This document shows positions 25,801 through 38,500 of a stretch of DNA of 64,000 nucleotides, in pieces. The position numbers and the translations under genes were made by a program. The notes beneath the pieces were generated by a model, which had not been told where the DNA came from, searched no databases, and saw nothing but the letters and a program-made list of their open reading frames with translations. Source of the stretch: Hydractinia symbiolongicarpus (taxonomy: Eukaryota; Cnidaria; Hydrozoa; Anthoathecata; Hydractiniidae); NCBI RefSeq assembly GCF_029227915.1, contig NC_079885.1:26041001-26105000 (forward strand). The letters are read 5' to 3'. Every line of letters starts with the position of its first letter. Position 1 is the stretch's first letter.

Positions 25801-27061
25801 ATAAAAAAAATATGATAATATCGTGAAACACATGATGTAGCTAGCTAATTAAGATTATCTTTAACTCGCACGCAAGAAGCTAACAAATTTTAGAAATCAA
25901 AACATGTATTAGAAGAAACATATGCTTTCACATTAGTACGTAGCAAAGCCTCCTGGAACTAAAATAAAGATTAAAAGGAAGATGTCATTTTGATATACTT
26001 TGTTTTTTATATTGTCTAATTTATTTTTTTTCTTTCACAAAGTGCTTTTGTTATTATAAATAATGACCACAAGCCGTGTGATTGACATGGCTTCCTTCCA
26101 CTGATATCTACAAACTGTGCACTGTGGTTTTACTGTGTTCTAGCTGTCGGGTTTTTTATATTTTAAAGCAAAATTGTGAAAATCCTGTGAAAAACTTTAT
26201 AACGCTTATAACAGCAGTTTCGGTAGTAAAACGTACAAGCTCATGGGTTAAAACTAAATTTATGACTGCGTCTTATGTCATGTGTTGTCTAAAATATTTT
26301 TCAGACTATTTTTCACCACCTAATTAATTTTATTAACTTTATTTTTCGCTTATTAAGTTTTTTTTGCAGATTTTTGCTTTATGTTTTTCGTGCATTAAAA
26401 ATCAAAATGCATCGAAAATAAGTGTATACAAAAGTCTGGATATCTTCAGTTTATAATATTTTTTTGTGAAATTGTTATGTAAAAAAAAAAGACTTGTGGA
26501 TTCTCTTTGCATGTATAATTGTTCGTCATCCATTTTTATTTTATATAGAGCTATTCAGAAAAAAGATGTTTTTGTGTTTATCCCAAAATTTAGTTGGTGA
26601 AATGTGACTTTTTACCGATCAGATAAAATAAGTGTGAAATCAACTTCAAACATTAATCTTAGGGGCAGCAATTAAGAACAAGTATATGCTTCCAAAACAA
26701 TTTTTTATACAAATTTCTTTTTCTGTCATCAGCCCCTTATTGAAGTTACTGTAAGGTTCTGAAGTGTTGCATTTGACACGCTGGTATGTTTTAGACAAGT
26801 TCAGTACGAACCTCCGTGGAAAGAATTACTGCATTGGCTCTGTTTTCTTACTTGTAAAGGATTATCAGGTTGTCCACTTCTTACCAATAGTGTCAATTTG
26901 AAGGATTGGGTTTTAACAAAGTAAACGTTTTGAGAACTTGAAGTAAGAATTTTAGGGAGACAGTTTTTTACATTTAAGAGTTTTTTCACTTGGAATATTT
27001 CTTATTTCTTATACCTAAATGCTTTAAACATGTACTGCCAACATAAAAGCTGTGCAATAAA
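22808..27061. other. Gene-free stretch upstream of FoxC
   Basis: No exon recognised. This includes the presumed FoxC promoter and upstream regulatory DNA. It is AT-rich with A/T runs, a short AAC repeat at 25.5 kb, and no element with visible ends. No TATA-box position could be assigned. Confidence 0.45.
25542..25631 (+). repeat. Imperfect (AAC)n microsatellite
   Basis: AAC/AAT triplet runs of about 90 bp with interruptions. Confidence 0.85.
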
Positions 27062-27063
27062 TA

Positions 27064-27553
27064 CAGTTAAATAACTCACCGAGTAACTCAAAATTTCATT
27101 ATCTCTAATCATTGCATTTGGTCCCTTGAACTTTCGTTCATACTTTCTTATAAAACACCACGGATAACTCGAACATTTGTTAACTAGACCCATTTTTGGT
27201 AGCGCTCGAAGCTAATTTCTTCGGATAACTCAAAATTTTTAATTGAGAGAAGGAAATCAAAGACTTGATAAATGTCGAAAAGTTTTTATTAACTCCTGCT
27301 GTTATACATTTAAATAAAGTTTTCTGCCAATGAAAGTTTGAATTACAAGAGACTTGCATGCTTTTTCATCGCCAAGATTAGACCTTTTCCTGGTAACTAT
27401 TGCTCCGCCTCCATAAAAAAATCGCTTTAACTCGAACTATAATCTTCTTTTACACTTTACTAGACTTATCAGAAGCTTCCTCGAACTCGAGCATTCGTTA
27501 GATCGAAGTATATTCCTCGGTTCCTTGAAGATTAAATTACCGGGAGTTAACTG
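27064..27553. mobile_element. TA-flanked MITE, Tc1/mariner-pogo type
   Basis: Left end TA-CAGTTAAATAACTC and right end GAGTTAACTG-TA (27544-27555) are inverted with TA on each outer side. The interior is rich in short direct variants of GATAACTCGAAC and CTCAAAATTT. TA target duplication and CAGT ends are typical of the Tc1/mariner/pogo group. At 490 bp with no frame, it is non-autonomous. A related element is at 42.79-43.05 kb. Confidence 0.65.
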
Positions 27554-27555
27554 TA

Positions 27556-30135
27556 GTTCAAATACACATTGTTTTTGTTTGAAAAGATCCTATCGTTTAG
27601 AAAATTATAAAACGTAATTTTGGATAGACTAACTTGCTTTCCTATAATACAAAAAGTCCAGCTTTAATTTAAATATAAAAATGTTATTGCCTCAGGGGGT
27701 GGCTGTTGAATTTGTTTTTATCAATTCTGTGCACATGTAGTTGTTTTCACATTATTTCATCTCCTTCTCATCCTCCTTTTTAATCTATCACTATTTATAA
27801 ACACTCGAAAACATCGATAATCAGTTAAATTTTATGTCTTTTACAAAATAACGTGTAGAGGGAAATTCTCTGTGAGGTGTTTATACGGTGGTTATGAAGT
27901 TGGATTTTAACACAAACAAATTAGCTACAGTAGGGTCTTTCCACACTTGGCGAGTTCTGTAAAGAGTTTTGTTGTTTTAAAAATATGATGAAGTGCGCCA
28001 TTCATTTGTTGATTTACACATTTTTTGTTATTTTTACAAACCGCGTATGACGTCATCCCTGAAAGGTAGCCAGAATACAATACGCAAATAAATACGCATC
28101 TTAAGTGGATATCAACACCTTCTTAATGATTAAAATGCGCTTCTACCCGCAAAATATTTAACTGAACAAATAGGTTTTGAAGTTCTTTTTGTTCAACTTT
28201 TCTTCTCATTATGATTGATCTTTTTTATTTTTCATTGATACAAAATATGATTTTTAAAAAACACGTCAATCGTTGGCCTATTACTTGTTTTAGCTTTTCT
28301 TTTTTTCTCACGATTTTCTTTTCGTTCATTGTGGCATTTCTCATAACACAATCCAGCGACAGATGCATGGCAAAAGTAGTGAAGAAAATAGGTGTGAGTT
28401 TTTTTCTCATGGAAGTAGATGCAATTCCTACCGAGGCGTTAATCAGTAAATTTGTAAACATACAGTAAATTAAAAATGAATTAACATACAGCAAAAAAAA
28501 GGAAGATTTGACTTAAACAACCACGGGGAAATAATAAGGTGGCCTTTGATATAATTCTGTAATTTTCTTTTCTGCTACCAACAGGATACTTATCTTTTAC
28601 ATAATATCTAAATAATCATTAACATTGCAATCGTCAAAATTGTTAATTAAAAGCAGGTGCAGAATTGACCATATCTTCTTCTTCTTCTTCTCATATTTGA
28701 ATAGTTTTTTGTGAAGATCGATAATTTAGTAAAAATGCTCCAAATTAATACCGTCAGCAGCGCTCATTAAAAAAAAAATCCATAAAAGGAAAGGGCGTTT
28801 GATAAAGGTGGGCGTTTAATAGAAAGAGGGCGTTTATTCGAAGCATTTTTACTGCACTTGATAACCAAGAACAAAAGTGCTTTGTTCATGACACAAGAAG
28901 AGATGTGAAAACAGGAAGAAAATGTCACCCCTCCCCGTTTTTACTGTGTGTCTGTTACTCAGTGTGTTTAGTTTTCCATCTTGGTAGTTTTTTTTAAATA
29001 TATAAATAAATTACAAAAAATGTTGTCAGTAATCCCTATCCGCCTAATGCGTCACTCTCATTCATATTTTTAAATATGGCTGACGAAATATATCTTCAGT
29101 ATATTATATTGACCACAAGTATCACGAAACGCAGGTTTCTCTTTCCAGCTATATCAGTTTTAGCTATTCCAAATAATTCAGTTATCATATAACTAACCTG
29201 TGAATTTTTTATAAAAAAAAAATCAGTATGTAATATTATATATATTTAAATTTTTAATTTTACAAAATATTAATATGGCAATTCATTATTTTAACATTGT
29301 GACAACCTTGATTGCAATTCTTGTTCAAACTATTCAAGTGGTGGTTGCAGATGAATAATTAACTACAGAATTCAGCGTATGAAGGAACAAAAAAAAGAAA
29401 AATGTTCTGGCAGTTACGCAACAAGGGATTCGGTTTTGTGTGTGGAAGGACGGGGGGAGTAGCTTTAAAAATTAGCACCTCTAGATTGCTAAAAATTACT
29501 TTGCAATACAAAGAAAAAATTGTTTCTAAACTATTATTTAAATCATCTTTTTGAATTACTTAATTACTAATTAATTTTTACAGTCTGTTAAGTAAAAAAA
29601 AAACGGACAAGAAATTTGTTCTGGTACTCACATCTCGGGTTGGCTCTTTCCTTGTTACCATTTTCTACATAATCTGGCCATTCGAAATACTTTGTCGCAA
29701 AACACTCTCTCTGATGTTCTTATGAAATAAAAAAAAACCAGCAAATTCGGCAAACAAATGGAAAAAGTAAAAAATTTATTTTCAAATTTTTTATTTAAAA
29801 AAACTATTGAAAGTCTAAGCCTACTCATGCCAACCCCCACCCTTTCCCTGGTTGCTACGTCACTGTCTAGAACAGGGTAGCTTACTTTGCTTTTGCAGAC
29901 AGAGAACGAACACAGCATTGATCCTGGTATTAATACATAACAATAGTATTGATTGTCGTCAAAACTCCATCTAGGTCAAATCACGTTTTCCCAACATCCG
30001 ATTAGGATGTTTATATATATTAAACAAACAAAAATCAGTGCGGTTTCTATCCTTCTATGTCGTAATTAAAAGAAGCGAAAACAGCTAGTCAAGTAATTTC
30101 CTTATAACACTTTAACAACCATAATTCTTAATATA
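27556..30135. other. No gene recognised; one transposon fragment
   Basis: AT-rich. Overlapping frames on both strands at 28211-28494 have no domain. A repeat fragment at 28755-28855 is listed separately. Confidence 0.4.
28755..28855 (-). repeat. Interspersed repeat fragment shared with 55.14-55.26 kb
   Basis: Read on the minus strand it gives ATGCTTCGAATAAACGCCC, CTTTCTATTAAACGCCC and a third AAACGCCC. The segment at 55143-55250 on the plus strand has the same order of motifs with only a few substitutions. The periodic AAACGCCC motif, roughly every 20 bp, is a short internal tandem repeat of the family. Confidence 0.7.
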
Positions 30136-30365
30136 GGTGAATATTTATCATAGCACATCCGTATTTCATTCTCAACAGAGAATGGTTCACCCCGATCAGA
30201 CCTCTGATCATGACGGCCGAGTATAATGCGTGTAAGTCATATTGAAGAAGAACTACTTTGTTCACTTACACGCATTATACTCGCCCGTCATGATCAGAGG
30301 TCTGATCGGGGTGAACCATTCTCTGTTGAGAATGAAATACGGATGTGCTTTGATAAATATTCACC
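30136..30365. repeat. Large near-perfect palindrome, 101-bp arms, 28-nt loop
   Basis: The left arm 30136-30236 and the right arm 30265-30365 are inverse complements with only a few mismatches (for example TCGGCCGT against CGCCCGTC near the loop and CATAG against CTTTG). The loop contains AAGAAGAACTACTTTGTTCA, which itself has an inverted partner at about 30509-30535, so palindromes are nested. Transcribed, it would form a long hairpin RNA. Confidence 0.9.
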
Positions 30366-30400
30366 GATATGTATACACACCATCCGGATAAACTATCTGA

Positions 30401-30513
30401 GTTCATCGCTAACATATTGCCGCACGTAGTGTAGTGGGTTCGTCTGCGGCTCCCAGTTCTGGGGACCGCGGTTCGAATCCCGCTTGCTGCTTGGCAGTAT
30501 GTTAGTGATGAAC
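30401..30513 (+). mobile_element. tRNA-like segment bounded by inverted repeats (SINE/MITE hybrid)
   Basis: A perfect box A (TAGTGTAGTGG, 30427-30437) and a perfect box B (GGTTCGAATCC, 30470-30480) lie at tRNA spacing and a T-arm GCGG/CCGC can form. The anticodon arm is malformed (CCCAG and CTGGG with almost no loop) and the acceptor stem pairs at only about 5 of 7 positions, so it is not a working tRNA gene. It is enclosed by 21-bp inverted repeats, GTTCATCGCTAACATATTG at 30401 and its partner ending at 30513, with two mismatches. A pol III-transcribed retroposon head inside an inverted-repeat element is the likely explanation. Confidence 0.7.
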
Positions 30514-30544
30514 AAAGTAGTTCTTCTACAATATGACATAATTC

Positions 30545-33500
30545 TTAACTTCTCCATGTTTTAAAAGAGAGGAACACAAATTGTATTACGTCACCTTCGG
30601 TAGAAATTCTCATAATTAAAGTTATGCAGGCAACAACCCGTTTTTCGTGCAAATTTTTGTTTTAATGATAACATTGTTGTCGTCACGCCTGTGAATTGTT
30701 TATCAAAATGATTCTAGATAGATTTCATCAAATATAAGATTTCTCTTCCTTTAAGATACTGGATTTTGCAAGACTAAATTCTTCTTAGAGAGTCATCTAT
30801 TTGAGCGTAAAATATATATTAAAAGTTTCATTTTTTTCCTTATGCTTTATGTATGCTAACCTTTTTATTTTTCCTTTTTTTATTAAATTTACTTTCTTGC
30901 TATTTCTTTTGTTTTTATGGTAATCTCATTCTTCATCATTTTTTGAAAATCTCTTATCTCTTGAATGTAGGTTTTTCTATTTTTCGAATAATTTAGAAAT
31001 TTAAATCATTTTCAGTTTTACTTCCTACCATCAGGCTGACGATGTTTCTTAAATCCTTCTAACGCTTTTAACATTAAGAGTTTCATGTTTTTTTATAAAT
31101 CACCCAGGTCACTATTGAATTTTTTTTTTTTTTATCGAGATTTCGTGAAAGAGCAAATGGTATTACTATACGACAATATTTGCAAATAATGGAATATGTT
31201 GGTACGTATATATGTTTTCATTAAAACGAAATAACAAACTAGTCAGATGCCCGTGATAATATCCACGGCTGTCCTTCATTTGCAGCATTTCGTGCGTTTC
31301 GCTACTGCGGTTACAATTTTGCGTGACAGACCGACGTATACGGGTATTATGATGTAAATAAGTAGATTAAATATTGTTTTGTTTTTGTAGTAGAATTTTT
31401 AAAAATGTTTTTTGCTCCATTAAAATCACGGTACATATAAAAAAGATTAATTTTTTACGTCAAAAAGTCAGCTAAAGGGAATGGAGTTTTCACAGCGCAT
31501 ACACTTAACGTCATGTGGGATGTTGGGATTTATTAATACGTCGAAGTTTGGTTAAAAAGAACATTTTTTCTTTGGTAAGTAGAAGTTCTTTTCTTGCGTC
31601 TGTAATTTTATTTGTTTTTAGCGAAATTGTATCACTAACTGAAAAAATAACATACATGATTATTTTTCACTTAAAACATTCTATATTCTATCTTGCAAAT
31701 TCTAGCAAGGCTTTTATGGAACAAAATATTTAGTATATTTTCCGCTTTCCGGACTATATTCTAAGCCGCATAACGTCAAGATCAGAATACTCAAAAAATT
31801 TCATACGAGTTAAAAAAGTGCAATTAGAATTACAAATAGACTTATTTCCATACCCGTTTTCGTTCCGCGATATATGCATGCGAAAATGCAGAATAGCATA
31901 AAAACGAGATTAGTTATGAGCAAATTGGGAGATGCTAGTTGTTTACATGCAAGTTTAAAGAATGCATCAACAAAATGTTAACTTTTACAGCTTTTAATCA
32001 CTGGTAAAATCGCATTTAAAACAGTTATGAAGAGGGTATTGGTAGTGATAATCTAACAAAAGGTTGAAATATTGGAATTAACCTAAAACCTAATCACACT
32101 TTGTAAATGGTGTTATTACATTTTTATTTTACTGTTTCCAGAACATCTAGAACGAAAACTTAATGTACAATTTATTAAGTGACGCTTTGTGTTACTCTGA
32201 TCAGTTCAAAAAAATTAAAACTAGCTACAAGACAAAACAGCAAGTAGCTACAGCTAAGAAAATATATAAAAATATATATTGGGAATTTCAATTCAAGATC
32301 TCCCTTCCACAAAAATCAATGTTGGATATTGAATATGCTTGACTGATGCTGCCAGAAGTACTTCAGAAATCTAGAGTACTAGGGATCAGTAATACTGACG
32401 TTAGGGAAAAGAGAAGGGGGACAGTAAAAAGATTTCAACATCGAGAATGATGAAAAGGTTTAATTCTGTTATCACATTTTAACAAGAATTTTTTAGTACT
32501 GTAGCTATGACTTAGTTGCTTGAGTAATTAAAAAGCTTTTTTAACATTTGTTACATGAAAAAATATTCAAATTTAATAACTTCAGACTATTGGTTGTTGT
32601 GTTTATGTAACTGTCGCACTCCCCTTATCACTAATCTCTTATTGACTGTCAATAATCACACATTTGTATGAAGCAGTGTGGTAGTAAACCTTAGTACTTA
32701 CAATTTGTAAGTAACATGAATTGAATTTTCTCAATGTTTTTCAAACCATCTCCTTGTGTATTTTGTTTTTTTTTATACATATATTCTTGAAAATTAATTT
32801 TAGAAAAATTATTACAGAAAGTTATCTCCATGTAGTTCTTCCATGGCGTCTATTTGTAAATCACAAAATAATTTTCACATTGTATTCTCTCTCTGATTAA
32901 AGTTTGACATGAAAAGCATTTGGTGGAAAAAATTTGACAGTTTTATCTTCTAGACAAAACGTCAAAACCATTCGAGTAACTATTTTATCTCTCTAAATAC
33001 GATATCTAAGAAGTCAAATTTCATACCTTTTTTGAACAAAATATTTTTTTCTTTTTATACTTTCAAAAATAGAAACTTAAAATGTGACAATAATAAGCAA
33101 GAACATCCCAAAGATGTTAAAAATCCAACTTGCCCAACGAAGTCAACTTAGTATTTCAATTCTGTACAATCACAAATGTGTAAAATGTGAGTTTTAAATA
33201 ATTCCAAAATCACCCTTGTTGTCTCACTTGGAAAAAAAACATCCCTTACAATACTAGGTCAACTATTATTTTAAAAGCACTGTCAGTAAGCCTGGCTAAC
33301 TTTTTTTGGACAGTTGTTGATTGAATAATGAAGTACACTCAGTAACTGGGGACACAGGACCAGCAACATCACTAATTTTAATAAACAGCTCGAAATTTCA
33401 AGTTTGTCCGGGACAAGTCAATCAGCCATACTAATACCATTATCAGAGCTAGCATATATCTATCTCATTTAACATCAAGAATAATAATAAAAAAACCCAT

Positions 33501-33780
33501 TAAAACAACCCAATGTCTGGCTGATACATAATATTATTCCATATCATTACCGAATGGTAATAATTACATTGTTTGACAAACTAATTCTGCAAAAATATCA
33601 AGTAAACAAACCATATTTGCACTGCCTCGCTGCAAACTAAAAACCTCGTTTTCATGTTATTCGCTATTTTGCAAATATATATACATACACAATGGAGGAA
33701 ACATGAAAACAAGTTTCTCAATTGATTTATTGTGTATTTGCACTGCTGACGTCAGCAAAAAGTCTAAAACAACCTATTTT
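30545..33780. other. No gene recognised
   Basis: AT-rich DNA with short frames only. I found no repeat with visible ends, no RNA gene and no splice-supported exon. Confidence 0.45.
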
Positions 33781-33782
33781 TC

Positions 33783-33842
33783 CATTGTCCTTCTGCCTAA
33801 GTGGATTACTCCACGGGCCTTATCGACTAGTAATAATAATAA
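33783..33842 (-). repeat. Fragment of ACTAG-ended interspersed repeat family
   Basis: On the minus strand it reads ACTAGTCGATAAGGCCCGTG, then a GTAATCCACTTAGGC and GAAGGACAATGG. The same order (ACTAG, ATAA, CCGTGG, AATCCACTTAG, ACAATG) begins the repeats at 36.19 and 39.26 kb on the plus strand and ends the one at 53.88 kb on the minus strand. Confidence 0.65.
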
Positions 33843-33944
33843 TGTCTTTATAAGGCACGCCATTATGACAATTTTAGCCTTGCAATTTAGAAACGCTTTT
33901 CTCAAAGCTTTGCATGTAAACCAACAGTCGTGTTCTTCTTGTCT

Positions 33945-34725
33945 AATAACATATGCAAACGAACTTCAATGGCGCTGCAATTCAACAAAATCGAAGAAAC
34001 ATGTGACTACATACCAGCTGGAACATATCTCACAAAAACATTGTGCCAGCCGTATTTTGAAATTAGATATCGATGATCTTGCATCGTTGAAACCATATCA
34101 TGACACACAAAAATCAAGTAAATCTATTAATTTCACAGAAACATAAATCTGAGCTGTGTTGCTCCGCATCAACTAGTTTTACTCATATCATTCTGTTTTT
34201 TGTTGATCCAAGCGGAAGCTATTCCTTTTGAAAACTTTTTTATTATCCGGTCACGCTTAATTATACATCGTATTAAACAAACGTTTATCATTGCGCACTT
34301 GTCAGCATGCTAACGTACACTAGCAGACTAGTATGATGTCACTTATATTAAGAATACAAAAGGACTAACTAACCATGTACAGATGACACAGACTAATGAA
34401 AAGGCTCTTTCTAAACACTTTACAAACGCTAGGGCTGCACATCGACAACGCGTGAATTTTACGGACGTTTGAATCCGATAAAAACAGATGACCAGCCTTT
34501 AATAATAAATCTGAGATTCGAAGCATGAAGCGTTTCAGAAGAATACAAATGATTTTCAAAAGATGCTAAAATTTTACAAGATATAGTTCCAAACCCTTAC
34601 AATAAAATTAAACATCCTGTTTAAAATTTATGCAAAGAGTTCATAATCGTGCGTATGGTGTAAAAGACATATTGAATATTTACACAATCTGGTTAAACAT
34701 CAATAATATCTCACAAATAAATATT
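33945..34725. repeat. 3'-flanking segment of copy A, inverted copy at 52.43-53.18 kb
   Basis: This 0.78-kb block matches 52430-53180 in inverse orientation almost base for base. It contains two short frames intact in both copies (63-64 codons, minus at 34365-34559; and a C-terminal stretch of the plus frame ending 34146). Changes between copies alter amino acids freely, so I do not call genes. AATAAA on the gene-sense strand near 34235 (52871 in copy B) is a possible poly(A) signal. Confidence 0.85.
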
Positions 34726-34729
34726 TTAC

Positions 34730-35520
34730 AATTATATAATCCACAAATAAATATCTCCCAAATGAATATTTCACAAATAAATATCTCCCAAATAAATATC
34801 TCACAAGTGAATATTTCACAAATAAATATCTCCCAAATGAATATTTCCCAAATGAATATTCCACAAATAAATATCTCCCAAATGAATATTTCCCAAATGA
34901 ATATTCCACAAATGAATATTTCACAAATGAATATCTCACAAATGAATATCTCACAAATGAATATTTCACAAATGAATATCTCACAAATGAATATTTCCCA
35001 AATGAATATTCCACAAATGAATATCTCCCAAATAAATATCTCACAAATGAATATTTCCCAAATGAATATTTCACAAATGAATATCTCACAAATAAATATC
35101 TCACAAATAAATATTCCACAAATGAATATTCCACAAATGAATATTTCACAAATAAATATCGCACAAATGAATATTCCACAAATGAATATTCCACAAATGA
35201 ATATTCCACAAATAAATTTTTCACAAATGAATATTTCACAAATAAATATTCCACAAATGAATATTCCACAAATAAATATCTCACAAATGAATATTTCACA
35301 AATAAATATCTCACAAATGAATATTTCACAAATGAATATTCCACAAAAAATATCTCACAAATAAATATTCCACAAATAAATATTCCACAAAAAATGTTTC
35401 ACAAATGAATGTTCTAAAGATAAATATTTGACAAATAAATATTTGACGAAAAAATATTCCAAAAAGAAATATTCAACAAGAAAATATCCCTAAAATAAAT
35501 AATTCACAAATAAATATTCC
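34730..35520 (+). repeat. 15-bp minisatellite downstream of copy A
   Basis: About 50 copies of a 15-bp unit (AATATTTCACAAATG and variants with ATCTCCCAA, ATTCCACAA and AAATAAATA). The 15-bp length leaves both strands open (repeats MNISQ on plus, YSFVK-like on minus), which is not coding evidence. The AAATAAAT variant supplies many canonical AATAAA hexamers on the strand antisense to copy A. The array begins about 40 bp past the copy A stop codon. It is mirrored by a shorter array after copy B. Confidence 0.92.
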
Positions 35521-35558
35521 CTAGAGAGATATAGCAACAGCATCATCCCAATGTTTCA

Positions 35559-38500
35559 TTAATGTGTGGCCTGCTCCTGAATAAAGAATAGAATGAAGTA
35601 TTTTAATTTCAAATGCCAGTACCTCTCTGGATTGTAAACTTAACTTTTAAAAGTATATCTAATGAAAGTCTCGACGCAATCTTACTTGGTGCAGGTTGAG
35701 AATTTCTTCATTGGAAAGCAAACGATTATAATACACAATGTCATCAAACATTGCATAATTTTTCTTGCCACTTGTGTACTGCCGAGCTAATTTTAATTGT
35801 GTGTTTGTGTAACTGGCTAAAACAACAAAACATCAGTTAGTATTCGTCATACCGATTGTGAGTTCCTATTTGCATACATCTGCAAATCTAGCTGATTTAT
35901 TAAGTTTTTTAATTTCTGTCATTAAAAATTATGCTTTACAAATAAAAACTAGACTAATGAAAGTCTCGACGCAATCTTACTCGGTGCAGGTTAAGAATTT
36001 CTTCATTGGAAAGCAAACGATTATAATACACGATGTCATCAAACAAGGCGTAGTATTTCTTATGATTTGTGTACTGCCAAGCCAATTTTAATTTAGTGTC
36101 TTTGAAATTAACTGAAAGAACAGAATATCAGTCTGTTGAGCAAAGCTAGCTGATTTATTAAATTAGTTCTTTTTTTTTAATTTCTGCCATTATAAATTAC
36201 TAGCCATAAATTAGCCGTGGTAAAATCCACTTAGACTGGAGAACAATGAAAAATAGAACTGTCACTTAAACTTCGACAACGGTAGCAAGGTCCTGTTAAT
36301 ACACAAAAAGTTTTGAGAGGAATTGGTTTACTCGCTGCCTGTAATGTGAAGGGCTTAAAACGATGAGGAAGGAAATTTTTAGGATCATGCGTGTTCGAAG
36401 AACGGGTAAAGAAATATGCTAAGGGGTTTAAAATTTTTGCTCAAGTCAGCAATGACCCAGCACAATTCAAAAAAATTGGTAGTTAACACGTTTTACATTT
36501 TTCATAAACATTTTTGTTATAAGCAGAAGAACAATTCGAAATTAACGGAAGTCAAATAAATGATAAAAAAGTAAAAAGAGTAAATAAAGAAAGTCATATA
36601 AAGTTTCTTAGATGTTCATCATCTAACTGATAACAGATAAGCCACCATGAAGTTAGGAATTTAATCATAAACAACCCATACTTGATCTGGTAAAATTTTC
36701 TCCATCTAATGCATGTACTCCATTATATCCAAGATAATAAACTTTCCATTCTATTTTTTTTCGAGATCATGAGAGACACAAAGTCGAAGTTTTTTGACGA
36801 TTTTAAAACCGGTGGGAGAGGGGGGGTGGGGTGGGCAGATTTCCCCATGCTCTCATAACTTTTGGATAGGCTTTCTGTAAGATGATTGGTATACTCTGGG
36901 CTTCTAATTGAAATCAAACTTGGCAGTCATAGTAGTTATAAATAAAAATTTTCAAAATATTAGAATGTTTCTTCTTGATAAAATAGAGTCATGGTGTAGG
37001 TTTCAAGCTGTGAACATAATCCTAACGACAGTTATTATATTTAATCGATTATAGGATTTTATAGAAAGTTAAGAGTTAGTTTTGGGTCTTAACAAATATC
37101 AAATGTTCTAGGAGGTATGAGACCTAGAAATATTACGGCAGAATTCGCCTCTTACGGATCAGAATAGGATTTTATTTTAGAATTGTTACTACTCTCCTGT
37201 TATCCATGGTGGATGTTGTTGTAACGTGATAACAAGGATGGATAGAAACATCTATGATGGAGAGTTGAATATATATATATAACAACATAGATGACTTACT
37301 TGATCTGCCAACTTTTTTGCCATCAAATGCATGTATTCCATTAATAAATACCGAAAACAGGTCATTTGCAATGTCAAATTTGAAAATAAAGTGAGTCCAT
37401 TGAGAAGCTTCAGGACCTTCGTAGTTTTCAGAACGATAAACATATCTTGCCGTAATGAAAGAAAATGTCCAGAACGCAGTCTTCTTTTCTGCATTTCTGC
37501 TATTGATACGGACATAGAAACCATTACTTGGACTCTGAAATAAAATGGCATTTCCAAGCGAACGCATGAATGTTCTGTACCAGAATGAAAATACGAAACC
37601 ATCACTATGACAGTTTCCAGGAAACGCATATGATAAATCCCTAAACAATAATAACTCTGATTTATTTATTATGTTTACTTACCAAATATTTATACATGAT
37701 TACCAATTCATATTCTATACAAGTATGTATATCTTTAAAGCCACAATTAAAGAATTAAAAGAGGAAACAGAAGTGGTAAATAAACAGCTCTTTATACCTT
37801 GCTGGAAAGAAACCATTTCTTTCCTCAGAGTTTAAATTAAACTTCTACCTAACTGTCTTCTTTATTTTAAAAACGCAATTCAATGAAATTTTAATGAATA
37901 TACAACGCCTAACTTTGACTTATTATTTTAGCTTAAATATTGATTAAGTGAACATAATGAACCCAATGTTCATTGTGGTGCATGTTTTTTTGTCATTTTG
38001 TAACATAACTATTAATGTAACATTTAAAAAGCAAATGAAACATTGATCAAAATTCAAAAAAGGCACAGACTTTTATGCTGTACTATTTTTTATGTAATTT
38101 GAATTTAAGGTGTCAGTAACCATTTTTTAGCCGTTTAAACGTATGGACTTTAGAGTAAGTGTGCTGTCTATACGAACTTTCTTAATTGGCCTTTAGACAC
38201 ATGCAATAAAGAAGAAATTAAGTAGCTTTCACGAGCTCCTACTTTTTACAACCTCATTGCCTTCTGTTTTAAAACAAAGTAATCTTAATATTAACATATT
38301 GTGCTGCATCTAGCTTTAAAAATTAAGTTTCGTCTCTTTATTTCAATGACAAAACAGATAAGTAAGGACAACAGGCAGGATTGAATTTAATCAGCAAGTT
38401 GCTATTTAGAATCATGGAAACAAGAAATCTGATGGCTAGGTAGATGTGACCAGCATAAATAATAACAAAAAAACAAAAAAATTTGTTCAACTTGTTCAAC

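Noticed and set aside
28211-28494. Overlapping frames on both strands
   Set aside because: Hydrophobic, A/T-driven translations with no family resemblance; length is within chance for this composition.
30421-30490. Functional tRNA gene
   Set aside because: Box A and box B are perfect, but the anticodon arm cannot form a seven-base loop and the acceptor stem is mismatched; it sits inside an inverted-repeat element.
33703-34146. 147-codon plus-strand frame beside copy A
   Set aside because: Its first part crosses the ACTAG-family repeat, and only the last part is present in the copy B flank, where it starts differently. Differences between copies change amino acids, and there is no domain.
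34365-34559. 64-codon frame conserved in both flanks (also 52557-52751)
   Set aside because: The flanks are nearly identical DNA, so an open frame in both is expected; the three protein differences are all replacement changes and no domain is visible.
34630-35364. Repeats of MNISQ (plus) and the matching minus frame, also at 51843-52486
   Set aside because: The 15-bp array is open on both strands in both copies. There is no start context, domain or splice evidence, and it lies downstream of a complete gene end.
34730-35520. CRISPR-like array
   Set aside because: Units are contiguous 15-mers without spacers, in a eukaryotic genome; the same holds for the 30-bp arrays.
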